From Bermanella sp036960565 (GTDB lineage: Bacteria; Pseudomonadota; Gammaproteobacteria; Pseudomonadales; Oceanobacteraceae), in assembly GCA_036960565.1 (NCBI GenBank), contig JBALXQ010000018.1:30220-94219 (forward strand): a stretch of DNA of 64,000 nt, given 5' to 3'. Below, piece after piece: positions 7,917 through 16,900 of the stretch. The position numbers and the translations under genes are program-made. The notes under the pieces were generated by a model. The model was not told the DNA's origin. It did not search any database and saw nothing but the letters and a program-made list of their open reading frames with translations. Every line of letters starts with the position of its first letter. The stretch's first letter is position 1.

Positions 7917-9797
7917 TTAAAACTGCATGCCCATGCTAATGGAGGCGTAGTCACGGTCGTCAACGGTACTGTAATCTCCTCCAAAATAGCGGGTGTAAGA
8001 AATGCTGGCTTTATAGGTAGACAGGTAGTCTGCCTCTAAAGAGATATCCATGGATTTTTGACCATCGTTAAAGCCGCTTGCCGTTTTTGGCGCAACGCCT
8101 TTCACATCATGATTCCAAACTAGGGCGGGGGTTAGGTTGATACCCAAAAAGGCATTGGTGTAATCCCCTGACAACATAGTGCGATAACCCCAAGCGTTTT
8201 GTGTAACAAATCCACTTTGGGTTTCAGTTGAGTCATAATAGTCGGCACGCCCAAACTTAATGGTGTTGTCGCCTTCATCAAAATTGTGGATGTAGGTATA
8301 GCCCACTTCGGCAACCAGGGTGTAACGGTCTGCCCCGAGGAACCGATCAAAAAAGTGAATTGCGCTTACCTGAGCCTGGCTTACATCAAACAAACGGTAA
8401 CCCTGAATATCGCCGCCATCGGCCACAGCACCTACCTCGTTATCTAAAACAGTAGATGACATGCCCAAGGGAGCGAGACTGGCCGTAGAACCTATTAAAT
8501 TAGCGGTGTTTAGTTGTAAACCGTTTATTTGTAGAGGCAGGTCTTTTTTGTAATTGACTTCGCCGGACAACGCCACACCTGCCAGGTTGCTAGCGAAACT
8601 TAGGCCCACTAGCTGAATGTCTTCTGGGTAGCTGGTGAAGTAATAAGAAGTAGAAAGTGCGGCGCCGGTGGCCGTTTGTGTACCCACTTCCTGTGCCATG
8701 GCCAATTCTTGTTGGGTGGGAGAAAAGGGGTTGGCGGCATTGGCAATAATAAATTCGGTGCCAGCGGTGTCGCCTATGGCTTGTAATTGCGCTTGGCTAT
8801 AGGGGGTTTTAGTGGCGCTGACTAATGGAGTGCGGCTATGTATGTTCATGTAATACAAACCAAACTCGGTATCGGGTAGGGCTTCGGAAACAAAACGCAG
8901 TGACAAACCAAATTGGCCGCCGTCACGAGCTTCGCGGATGCCATCTTCGTGGCGCGCCAAGCTGGCGTCCCCATCAGCCAAAGTTGCGGTGTCACACCCC
9001 TCAGGGATAAAGTCATTAAGGGAGAAATAGGTACCGCAACCGGGTAATACAGTTTTCTGAAATTCTAATTGGTAGAAAGTTTCAAGGCTTAGATTATCGG
9101 TGAGGCCAATGTTGGTGTAGATCATGGGTACCGGCATTAGTGCATCTTTAACCTCAGCACCAGGGCGATTGAAGGCGTTTATGTCAAGAGGGTTAATTGA
9201 ATTGATACCGCCAAGAATAAAAGTGCTTTCCCCCCAGCTCACGACTTGATTGCCTAGGCGCACATCCAGAGGCATGTCTAGTACATCAAATTCTCCGTAT
9301 ACATAGGCATCCATTAATTGCGCGCCTGAAAATTTTGCAGCGTCATTAAATTCCGAGTCGTCCAAGTGGCTTTCACCCTTCATATTGACTGCTGATGGTG
9401 TAGTGGCCCCTTCTCCACCTATGGTGGCGCTGGAGGTGTGCCCGTAATCAACATTATTATCACTCAGGGCCGAGTCGTACCAATATTTACCACGTACAAA
9501 ACCACCAAAGTTTTTATAGCTGGCTTGTAACGCGTGGCTGCCTTTGAATACTTGCGAGAAAGCATCTCCTTTGTCGAAGTTGGCATTGCCATCTTCGAAG
9601 TTGCCGGATGTTGATACGCTGTCGTTTTGTTTTTCCATGCGCCAGCTGGAACCAATGGAAAGTTCGGAGTTGAAACTGCCTTCTATGTCAGAGGAATAAA
9701 ATTCAAAACCTTGGGCCTGAAGGCTCATGATCATCGGGATGGCCATAGCCAAGTATTTTTTTGGCCCAAGGCCGGTTTTTCTAGGGTGTTTAATCAT
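7917..9797 (-). CDS. DUF1302 outer-membrane beta-barrel protein (left copy)
   Basis: A 626-residue outer-membrane protein with an N-terminal signal ending near SLQAQG and a mature start FEFYSSDIEGSFNSEL. Recognisable DUF1302 features are GGFVRGKYWYDSAL, LGNQVVSWGESTFILGG, NPLDINAFNRPGAE, LPGCGTYFSLNDFIPEGC and a final aromatic strand ending MGMQF. Alternating strand patterns through the C-terminal half fit a beta-barrel. It is the first gene of the DUF1302-DUF1329 pair and is divergent from a LysR gene. The paralogue at 49190 has the same organisation but is 34 residues shorter. It probably forms an uptake channel for a hydrophobic substrate; specificity is unknown. Confidence 0.88.
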   Translation of the reverse strand: MIKHPRKTGLGPKKYLAMAIPMIMSLQAQGFEFYSSDIEGSFNSELSIGSSWRMEKQNDSVSTSGNFEDGNANFDKGDAFSQVFKGSHALQASYKNFGGFVRGKYWYDSALSDNNVDYGHTSSATIGGEGATTPSAVNMKGESHLDDSEFNDAAKFSGAQLMDAYVYGEFDVLDMPLDVRLGNQVVSWGESTFILGGINSINPLDINAFNRPGAEVKDALMPVPMIYTNIGLTDNLSLETFYQLEFQKTVLPGCGTYFSLNDFIPEGCDTATLADGDASLARHEDGIREARDGGQFGLSLRFVSEALPDTEFGLYYMNIHSRTPLVSATKTPYSQAQLQAIGDTAGTEFIIANAANPFSPTQQELAMAQEVGTQTATGAALSTSYYFTSYPEDIQLVGLSFASNLAGVALSGEVNYKKDLPLQINGLQLNTANLIGSTASLAPLGMSSTVLDNEVGAVADGGDIQGYRLFDVSQAQVSAIHFFDRFLGADRYTLVAEVGYTYIHNFDEGDNTIKFGRADYYDSTETQSGFVTQNAWGYRTMLSGDYTNAFLGINLTPALVWNHDVKGVAPKTASGFNDGQKSMDISLEADYLSTYKASISYTRYFGGDYSTVDDRDYASISMGMQF

Positions 9798-9963
9798 GTT
9801 ATCGAATCCCGCTATTTTTATTATGACTACTGATACATAAACCAGTATTGGAAGGTTCTGAAAACATTCGCGTGCACAAGAAAAGGAGGCAGCCTTTAAT
9901 CCGTTATGCTTGCGAACAACACGGCTAAATCCTTAGAGTAAAATAATTTTAAGGTTCAGCTTG

Positions 9964-9990
9964 TTGACAGTGATAGTAGCAAAGGACTAT
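9964..9990 (+). promoter_or_regulatory. LysR gene promoter and probable LysR box (left)
   Basis: TTGACA (9964-9969) looks like a -35 element. ATAGT-N8-ACTAT (9973-9977 and 9986-9990) is an interrupted dyad of the LysR T-N11-A kind. Both elements recur at the same relative positions before 12341 and before the second LysR gene at 51247, which supports a functional autoregulatory site. Confidence 0.55.
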
Positions 9991-10039
9991 TTTTACTAAT
10001 ATTGAATAATATTCCGCTATTGGTGAGTTTAAGGATCAC

Positions 10040-10960
10040 ATGATTACGCTTAAACAGCTCAGACATTTACAGGCCATATGTCAATTTGGCACCTTGCATG
10101 GTGCGGCGAGTGCAGTGCACTTGACTCATTCGGCGCTTACTCGCAGCTTGAAAAATTTAGAAGAAATATTGGGAATAGAATTATTTGTACGCCATAAAAA
10201 CGGCATGGATCCCACTGAATTTTGTAGCCAGATTATTGCCCAGAGCGAACAAGTGTTACTGACGGTAAAAGAAATTCAGCGTGAGGCAGACATGGCGCGC
10301 AATATAGAGGAGGGTAGTCTGCACATATTAGTGGGGCCAGGCACTAAAGGTTTGGTAACACGGCACAGCGTGCCGGAATTTTTTATGAAATACCCCAATA
10401 TAAAAATTCGAATTAGCGAGGCTATGCCGAAAGAGGCCAGCGAATTACTGTTGAAACGAGAGGCCGATTTTCTTATATCAGGTGCGGGTAGTTTTATTGG
10501 TAATGATGAATTTAATATAGAGCTGATTAAGCCCATTGAGCTGGTGGCATTGGCGTCTGTAAATCATCCGTTAATGGGTAAAAAAATTAATTGGGATGAA
10601 TTAATTAAATATCCGCTGGTGGCTCCAAGTTACATACCCAAGAATCATCCGTTTTTAAAAGCTTTGGCTCGAGACACTAATAAGGTGATAAATTTACAAT
10701 TATCTGTGATCTGTAGCGATACTCTTACCCTTAAAAATATACTGTTAAAAACCGATGCTTGGATGATTGGTCCTCAACTGGAGTTGTTAGTGGATATGGA
10801 TGACGGCCAGTTAAATACTTTGGATATTCAACCATTTGAATCGATTAATAATTTAAGTGTGATTGAAATTAAAAATCGATCCCGTTCACCAGCCGCACAA
10901 AGATTTATAGATATATGCAAGAAACAGCTCTCATCCGAGGGAGGGGTACAAAAGGATTAA
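10040..10960 (+). CDS. LysR-family transcriptional regulator (left copy)
   Basis: A 306-residue LysR regulator. The N-terminal winged helix-turn-helix is ITLKQLRHLQAICQFGTL, then AASAVHLTHSALTRSLKNLE and the wing LGIELFVRHKNGM. A periplasmic-binding-protein-like effector domain follows, with LHILVGPGTKGLV and KREADFLISG. The start has TTTAAGG eight bases upstream. It is divergent from the DUF1302/DUF1329 operon and is paralogous along its length to the LysR at 51247, which holds the same position beside the second pair. It likely activates the uptake operon in response to the imported compound or a metabolite (inference). Its untranslated leader has been copied upstream of the flavodoxin-like gene at 12341, suggesting that gene is in the same regulon. 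Confidence 0.93.
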   Translation: MITLKQLRHLQAICQFGTLHGAASAVHLTHSALTRSLKNLEEILGIELFVRHKNGMDPTEFCSQIIAQSEQVLLTVKEIQREADMARNIEEGSLHILVGPGTKGLVTRHSVPEFFMKYPNIKIRISEAMPKEASELLLKREADFLISGAGSFIGNDEFNIELIKPIELVALASVNHPLMGKKINWDELIKYPLVAPSYIPKNHPFLKALARDTNKVINLQLSVICSDTLTLKNILLKTDAWMIGPQLELLVDMDDGQLNTLDIQPFESINNLSVIEIKNRSRSPAAQRFIDICKKQLSSEGGVQKD

Positions 10961-11103
10961 CCTATAATTTTCAGTTGATTAATGTTCCTATTCTAAATAT
11001 CTATTAACCTGTCTTTAGTATTTATTTTGGGTGTTTACTTCTGAGGATATGACTTTTTTGCTTTCGCTAAAAAAAATATAAGGATCTATATTTAATTTAT
11101 AAA

Positions 11104-11131
11104 TCAATGCTAATACAATTATTAGCATTGA
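11104..11131 (-). terminator. Terminator hairpin of the BASS transporter gene
   Basis: TCAATGCTAAT (11104-11114) and ATTAGCATTGA (11121-11131) form a perfect 11-bp stem with a 6-base loop. On the minus strand the stem is followed by TTTATAAATT. It lies just past the stop of the minus-strand transporter gene. Confidence 0.65.
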
Positions 11132-11154
11132 CCATGTTACCAAAATAAATGCTT

Positions 11155-12039
11155 TTAGTTAGCTTCTACCCCCATAGGAATGATGTTTTTACGGCTTAAT
11201 AACTTGGCAAATAAAGCCCCGGTCATGAACATGATAATGGAATAGCAGGTAGCCGCTATGGCCATTTCGTCGTTGTTCAATAGGGTTAAGGCAATCATCA
11301 TAGCCAGGGTGCCGTTTTGAAAACCCACTTCAATTGAAATGGCTTTGCTTTGCGCTTCATTGAGTTTGGCCAGTGTGGCAAGGCCATAGCCCATGAGTAA
11401 ACAACACAGATTTAAAACCAGTGCCGCTAGGCCCACATGTGCAAAATAGCCGGCCATATGTTCACTATTTTTCATCACAACGCCCGTCACTACCAGCATT
11501 AAGAATCCCATTGAAAAAATCTTAACCGGTGTTTCGGCCTTGGCAGAAAAGTTTGGTTTGTAATGGTTAATCACCATACCAATGCCAATGGGGACCACCG
11601 TAATGACCAACAGTTGAATCACAGTCTTTAATACTGGTAATTCGATCACCTGCCCGTCACCCATAATGATGCCCATGAGGGCTGCAATCATCACTGGAAC
11701 AGTTAGCGGTGCTAACAGGCTCACCACAGAAGTCAGGGTGACCGACAAGGCTATGTCACCTTTGGCCAGGTAGGTGTACATATTGGAGGTGGTGCCGCCG
11801 GGGCACAGGGCGAGTATCATGAGGCCCATGGCCATAGCACCCTTCAGGTCAAAGGCGAGAACGATTAAATAGGCCAATAATGGCAGCATCACCATTTGCG
11901 CAAATATCCCTAACGAGACCGCTTTGGGATTGGATAGCACAAGCTTAAAATCTGCTAGTTTTAAAGCCATGCCCATGCCCAACATAATGATAAACAGGGA
12001 TGCAGGCAAGATAACCTGTATCAGAAAATCGGTTTCCAT
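11155..12039 (-). CDS. BASS-family (bile acid:sodium symporter) membrane transporter
   Basis: A polytopic inner-membrane protein of about 294 residues with some nine or ten hydrophobic segments. The family hallmark is MILALCPGGTTSNMYTYLA followed by GDIALSVTLTSVVSLLAP, including the Gly/Thr/Ser-rich sodium-site region; a second conserved stretch is EVGFQNGTLAMMIA. The start is placed at the ATG at 12039, which has GGAG seven bases upstream; the open frame also allows an upstream GTG at 12051 that overlaps this site. BASS members import bile acids, pantoate, pyruvate and other organic anions with sodium. Between the LysR leader and its duplicate, it probably imports the anionic substrate across the inner membrane after the DUF1302/DUF1329 step (inference). 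Confidence 0.88.
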   Translation of the reverse strand: METDFLIQVILPASLFIIMLGMGMALKLADFKLVLSNPKAVSLGIFAQMVMLPLLAYLIVLAFDLKGAMAMGLMILALCPGGTTSNMYTYLAKGDIALSVTLTSVVSLLAPLTVPVMIAALMGIIMGDGQVIELPVLKTVIQLLVITVVPIGIGMVINHYKPNFSAKAETPVKIFSMGFLMLVVTGVVMKNSEHMAGYFAHVGLAALVLNLCCLLMGYGLATLAKLNEAQSKAISIEVGFQNGTLAMMIALTLLNNDEMAIAATCYSIIMFMTGALFAKLLSRKNIIPMGVEAN

Positions 12040-12250
12040 ATTATTCTCCACTACGTTTTTTATTTTTTAATTTAAACTTTTTATAATCATCAAAATGCAT
12101 GCCGGCGAACTAGGTAGCTTGCTCTACACTTAAGGTCTTTATGGTGACCTATGTTTTATACAATAATCTGCCTGTTTCTTCGAAGGTGCTGGTTCAAGTC
12201 TCCAGCATCTAACCTTGTTTGCTCGTGATAAACATGGAAAAAATAGTTTC

Positions 12251-12335
12251 AAGGTTGAGATTGTTGACAGGAATAGTAGCAAAGGACTATTTTCACTTAT
12301 ATTGAATAATAATCTGCTATTGGTGAGTTTAAGGA
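12251..12335 (+). repeat. Diverged duplicate of the LysR leader/promoter
   Basis: Bases 12251-12335 match 9951-10035 at about 77 of 85 positions by eye. The match covers TTGACA (12264-12269), the dyad ATAGT-N8-ACTAT (12273-12290), ATTGAATAAT, CTATTGGTGAGTTT and the ribosome binding site AAGG. Similarity ends at the start codons, so the regulatory segment was duplicated without the coding sequence. Confidence 0.8.
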
Positions 12336-12340
12336 ACCGT

Positions 12341-12811
12341 ATGACCGATAAGAAAAAATTACTTGTGATTGCTCATGCTCCCTCTGTAAATACTGATAGG
12401 ATGCTTCAAGCTGTTATTAAGGGGGCTAAGAATTCCGACATTGAAAATGTTGAGGTTAGATATATCGCTCCGTTAGATGCTCAGCCTGATGATATAAAGA
12501 CTGCTCAAGCCATTATTATTGGTACCACTGAGAATCTTGGTTACATGGCGGGATTAATTAAGGATGTCTTTGATCGCTGCTATTATCCTTGCCTAGACCA
12601 CACCCAAGGCCTTCCTTTTACCTTTTATGTTCGTGCTGGCCATGATGGGACAGGAACACGCAGGGCGATTGAGAGTATTACCAAAGGCTTACGTTGGAAG
12701 TTGGTTCAAGAACCCCTAATTTGCAAAGGGGATTTTAATGAGGTGTTTATTGCCCAGTGCGAAGATTTGGGTTTGGCCATGGCTGCAAGTTTGGATGCGG
12801 GTATTATCTAA
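12341..12811 (+). CDS. Flavodoxin / NADPH-dependent FMN reductase-like protein
   Basis: A 156-residue flavodoxin-fold protein. It begins MTDKKKLLVIAHAPSVNTDRM, where the phosphate-binding loop of the FMN site follows the first strand. AQAIIIGTTENLGYMAG and YVRAGHDGTGTRRAIESI are typical of small flavodoxin-family proteins that bind FMN and exchange electrons with a partner. The frame is open for 42 codons upstream, but those codons are the copied LysR leader, and AAGG sits eight bases before the ATG at 12341, so the shorter start is chosen. It may supply reduced flavin to an oxygenase or reduce an intermediate; the partner is unknown. Sharing the LysR leader suggests co-regulation with the DUF1302/DUF1329 system. 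Confidence 0.8.
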   Translation: MTDKKKLLVIAHAPSVNTDRMLQAVIKGAKNSDIENVEVRYIAPLDAQPDDIKTAQAIIIGTTENLGYMAGLIKDVFDRCYYPCLDHTQGLPFTFYVRAGHDGTGTRRAIESITKGLRWKLVQEPLICKGDFNEVFIAQCEDLGLAMAASLDAGII

Positions 12812-12980
12812 AAAGAGCCTGTGCTGTAGTGAGGTTGGGCACAAGCCAAGACCTAAAAACCTGTGCCAGCAAGCCTTCAAGAAACACTGGCTTTTAAGTC
12901 TATTTCTTCGCAAGTAATAATCCCCCCCGATATTCTAATAACAACAAAAGCAAAGGGTCTAGCAGTATCATTTATTACCA

Positions 12981-13037
12981 GAGCGCACTGATTTGGCGCA
13001 AGCAATGGCAGTGTCTATAGATGAAGGCATGATTTGA
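12981..13037 (+). pseudogene. Remnant of a second flavodoxin-like C-terminus
   Basis: The reading frame 12981-13037 gives ERTDLAQAMAVSIDEGMI followed by TGA. It resembles the C-terminus of the intact neighbour (CEDLGLAMAASLDAGII, then stop), with the D-L-x-x-A-M-A-x-S-x-D-x-G pattern kept. An in-frame stop lies seven codons upstream (12960-12962) and there is no start, so only the tail of a former paralogue survives. It suggests a tandem flavodoxin gene that was mostly deleted. Confidence 0.6.
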
Positions 13038-13149
13038 TTTTATATCCTTTAATTGAATGATAACTTGTTAATTGGTCTTAAATATTTATGGTTATATTAA
13101 CCATTTAGAAATGTGAATAAATTAATTAGAACCTGAGTTTCTCACGCTA

Positions 13150-13911
13150 ATGCTGCTTCGATGTTTGCTTCTTACACTCTTCAGTGGCGCCTGTCAGGCC
13201 GATACCATTCGTATTCGTGCTGATGAGTGGTATCCCATGAATGGCGATCCTAATTCGGAACATCCCGGCTATATGATTGATTTGGCAAAAGCGATACTTG
13301 AGCCAGAAGGCCACAAGGTTGATTACAAAGTAATGCCTTGGAAGCGTGCGCTGGCTGAAACGCGGACGGGAAACAGTAATTGTGTGGTGGGCGCTATCAA
13401 AAATGAGGCGCCAGATTTTTTGTACCCCAAAACCCATTGGGGGGTTGATCAAGCTGCCATTTACATTTTCAAGAACGAGGGTGAAAAAGATCACTGGCGA
13501 TACGATGGTAAATTGTCTTCTTTAATAACACGAAAAACAGGGGTGATACTGGGGTATTTTTACGGAGATGAATTAGATATTTATTTCAAACAAAATTCAG
13601 GGGGAGCCTTCGAATTTGTTTCTGCCGATAGGCCATTGAGACAGAATATTCGTAAATTATTATCTGGGCGAATAAATGGCGTGATAGAAACGGTTCCTGT
13701 TATGGATGCCCAGTTAAAGCAATTAGGGTTGGCTAAAAAAATTGTTTTTGCCGGATCAGTGGGAGAGCGTTCTTTATTGTATATTGCCTGTGGTTCAGGG
13801 AATAGAAATAATCAAAAGTACATAGACTTGATTGATAGGGTTATGCCAAACCTTCGTAAAAGTGGTGATTTACAACAAATTCTAATGCCTTATGGTTTAA
13901 GCCTGTGGTGA
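13150..13911 (+). CDS. Periplasmic solute-binding protein, family 3 (solitary)
   Basis: A 253-residue secreted protein of the SBP_bac_3 type (amino-acid-like ligands). A short signal peptide MLLRCLLLTLFSGACQA precedes DTIRIRADEWYPMNG. Family-typical segments are GYMIDLAKAILE, MPWKRALAETRTG and GVILGYFYGDELD. No ABC permease or ATPase gene adjoins it, so it may be a scavenging or sensing protein, or serve a transporter encoded elsewhere. It is related to the solitary binding protein at 25252, sharing the PWKRALA motif and length. It ends convergently with the PilY1 gene. The ribosome binding site is poor. Ligand unknown. Confidence 0.8.
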   Translation: MLLRCLLLTLFSGACQADTIRIRADEWYPMNGDPNSEHPGYMIDLAKAILEPEGHKVDYKVMPWKRALAETRTGNSNCVVGAIKNEAPDFLYPKTHWGVDQAAIYIFKNEGEKDHWRYDGKLSSLITRKTGVILGYFYGDELDIYFKQNSGGAFEFVSADRPLRQNIRKLLSGRINGVIETVPVMDAQLKQLGLAKKIVFAGSVGERSLLYIACGSGNRNNQKYIDLIDRVMPNLRKSGDLQQILMPYGLSLW

Positions 13912-13937
13912 TATTTTATTAAATTATTCACAGGCTT
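13899..13937. terminator. Possible shared terminator hairpin
   Basis: AAGCCTGTG (13899-13907) pairs perfectly with CACAGGCTT (13929-13937) across an AT-rich loop, between the convergent binding-protein and PilY1 genes. The first arm overlaps the binding-protein 3' end and there is no clear U-tract, so this is only a candidate. Confidence 0.4.
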
Positions 13938-13971
13938 GAACTCTAAGGTATATTTAAATTAACTCATTAAA

Positions 13972-16900
13972 TTATTGCCCATCCTCAACCTGACGCCAAT
14001 ATATTGGAGTAACATAACAATTATTGGCTTCACATTCAGACACGCTTCCTTCTGTGGAAGTATCTTCTTCAAAGCGGTCGTCTTCAATAGTCTCAGTGCC
14101 TATTGCAATAGTTTTACCACCATCCGGTTGATAGATTATGACCGGGCGTGGAGCAATGCCTGAATGCGCTAATTCTACATAACTATCATTTTCATCCGTT
14201 TCGCCATCCCCGTTTAAATCAATGGCAGCCATGGCCCACTTTTGGCTTAACGCATAAATACGAGACTGGCCTGTATCGGCACCACACGTGCTTACCGTAC
14301 TGCCACTAGGAGCAAAAGTGGTAAATATAATAGCACTGGAAAAAGTGGTGGACTCTGCCAGTACCTTTTCACCGGTAGTGCCAAAGGTTACGTACCAACC
14401 GCCACCGTTGGTCAGTAAAACTTGCATGTCACTGGTTAATGCATCTTCCCCTTCATTCATTAATGAGGTGGCATTATAAAGTTTGGTGGAGTCGGCACTT
14501 TCGCCGTCTGATAGGGTTGTTTTAGTGGTAGATGCTTCACTTACGGAACTGTAGCTACTAGGCACTGAATAGGGGTTAAAGTCTTTAATCATGTAAAAGC
14601 GATTTTCAACTGTGGTGGTTTGTATTGGATGAGCCCGATAACCGGAGCCAATACCAATGGTGAGGTAGTCTCCATATTCTTTGTCTTTTACTAAAGCCAC
14701 ATTAGGCTTGTTATAAAAACGGCGATTATTAGCTTCGTCACTGCCGGCTAGGGAAGCAATTTCACCACCCGTGGCAAAATCATTGGCACTGGATGCACTG
14801 GGATTAATGTCTATGCGAAAAACCCGTCCACCGGTATCGGCTGCGAATAAATAATCTATTAAGCCGTCACCTGTAATATCAATTACCGATAAACTTGCAG
14901 GGATACTGTTGGTCATAGTAGATATATTTAGGTCGGCATCTGTATTACTGGCGGTCCATAAAAGCTCGCCTGTGCTGGCATCTACCATGTAAATGGCATT
15001 ACCAATGGTGTCTGCCTCTGTGGTGCTATTGCTATCTTGATTGGTGTCATAGCCACCTGCAAAAAATAAAACAAATCGATTTCCGTCAGAGTTTCCATTA
15101 GGAAATTTTACTTTGGCGATGGTCATGCGCGACCAAGTTTGGCCTAACTTATCAAAGCCGGCGGTAACCCCTCCTTCAATTTTAAATAGTATGCTAGGGC
15201 TAGAGCGGTTGGTTACATCTAAACCGTAATAATTGTTACCACCACGACGCATACCGGAATAAAGGTAGGCATGCTCATTGCTTTCCAGCGCTCCTGAACT
15301 ATCTAAAATTACATTGTTGCCATTTTCATCATAAAGCCAGCTGCTAATTAACCCATCCATGCCATAAGGTTTATCGGCCGCTGCTGCCGTATTTTCATAA
15401 TAGATATTTAAATTTGGATGCAAATCTTGAGGGATAAAAGCAAACTCTTCTTGTCCGCTATCAGTATCTATCGCGTGAATAAAGCCCTCGTTGGTGCCAA
15501 AATATACGGTTGAGTCGCTATCTTCATCTGTGCCACCGTAGGTGATGATGACGGGCTCACTGTGCAGAGGGTCTCCCATGGAATAGCGGCTATCAACTGA
15601 GCTGCCATCTCCATCTATATCATCCACATCATAGCCAATGGTCCAATCGCGCACACTGATGTACTCATCTTCGCTGTAAGCTTCCATGTCAAAGGTGACT
15701 TGTGAGGTAGCGCTAGAATTTGAAAATGAAAGCAGGGTATTGCTGTCATTTTCGGTATAAATGCTGCGGGAATCAGGCTCTAATAATTTAACCATGCCCC
15801 CTAGCTCTACATCTTTACCGTCAGCTACACCATCGGGATAACCTGTATCGTTCCACAAATCATATATGTCATCAGAAAAAAAGCCGGTGCTTTCGTCAAT
15901 GGCCAGAGTACTCGTATCGGCCCCTACTATTTCGCCATCGGAAGTGAGTGTGTATTTTTTTAAATTCCCTTCCCATTTCACATTATCGGCGGGACTAAAC
16001 AATGCATAAAAAAGTTCGTCGCTGTGTTCAGACGCATTGAAAGCATTTACCGAGATAGCTGGCGCAGTAAAGGTAGAGTCGGTGGCGAGAATATCCAAAA
16101 ATATGGCATCTAGAGCATCGGTTAAACCCGTGGTGTCATTGGCTTCATAATACGTGCCGCCACCGCCATTGGCTGCTCTCTTTAATAGCTCTACACCATC
16201 TTCTAATTCAAAGCCGCCTATGGTGTAGGTGATGATTTCTTGGGTATCGCTGAAGTCCTCAGAGTGGTCGGTATTTTTCATCCAGTACGCCAATTCATCC
16301 AAACAATCACCACTGCCCGAACAACTTGCATCCAAATCCAAATCAGGGTCCAGCGTCATACCACTAATTAAATCGCGAATGCTGCTGTTGGCAGAGGTAT
16401 CGTTGGTGGGTTCGCCGTCGGTTAATAAAATAATATGATGTTTTTGGCAATCGGCTTCTATGGGGCTGGCATAACTGCTGCCACCGTCCACACGGGAATC
16501 GGTAACACTGGAATTGGGTTGCGAATTATCACCAAATTCCCAAGTCTCTCCGCGATAATAACGCGCCGCTTCATACACGGTTTCTTCTAAAGGTGTGCCT
16601 CCTTGAGGGTAGTAACCATCTAGAGCGGTGCGAATTTGTGCGCCAGAAGTGGTGATGTCGCTCACCGGAATATCTATCATGCCGCCGTCAGAGTTTTGAT
16701 CAAAACGCATTAGCCCCAAATTTATATTGCTAAGAGATTCGGTTAGTTCTGTTACTACATCAACGACCACCTCCATGCGAGTACTAGTAGTGTTATTCGA
16801 TTCGTCATGATACCAATTCATGTAGTTACCCGAATAAAGCCAAGTATCATTACCGCCCTGATCACAGCGAATATCATTGTCGACACCATCACGTAAGCTA

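Noticed and set aside
7917..9797. Assignment as a FadL-type transporter
   Set aside because: Conserved segments match DUF1302; the FadL N-terminal hatch motif (NPA) is not seen.
12187..12207. Hairpin TGCTGG/CCAGCA with a TTCAAGT-containing loop, resembling a tRNA T-arm
   Set aside because: The stem and loop lengths do not fit a T-arm (6-bp stem, 9-base loop), and no acceptor stem, D-arm or anticodon arm is present around it.
12871..12893. Possible terminator of the flavodoxin-like gene (AAGCC ... GGCTT)
   Set aside because: The stem is only 5 bp with a 13-base loop and a short T-tract; too weak to call.
13150..13911. Considered as part of an ABC amino-acid transporter operon
   Set aside because: No permease or ATPase gene is adjacent on either side; kept as a solitary binding protein.
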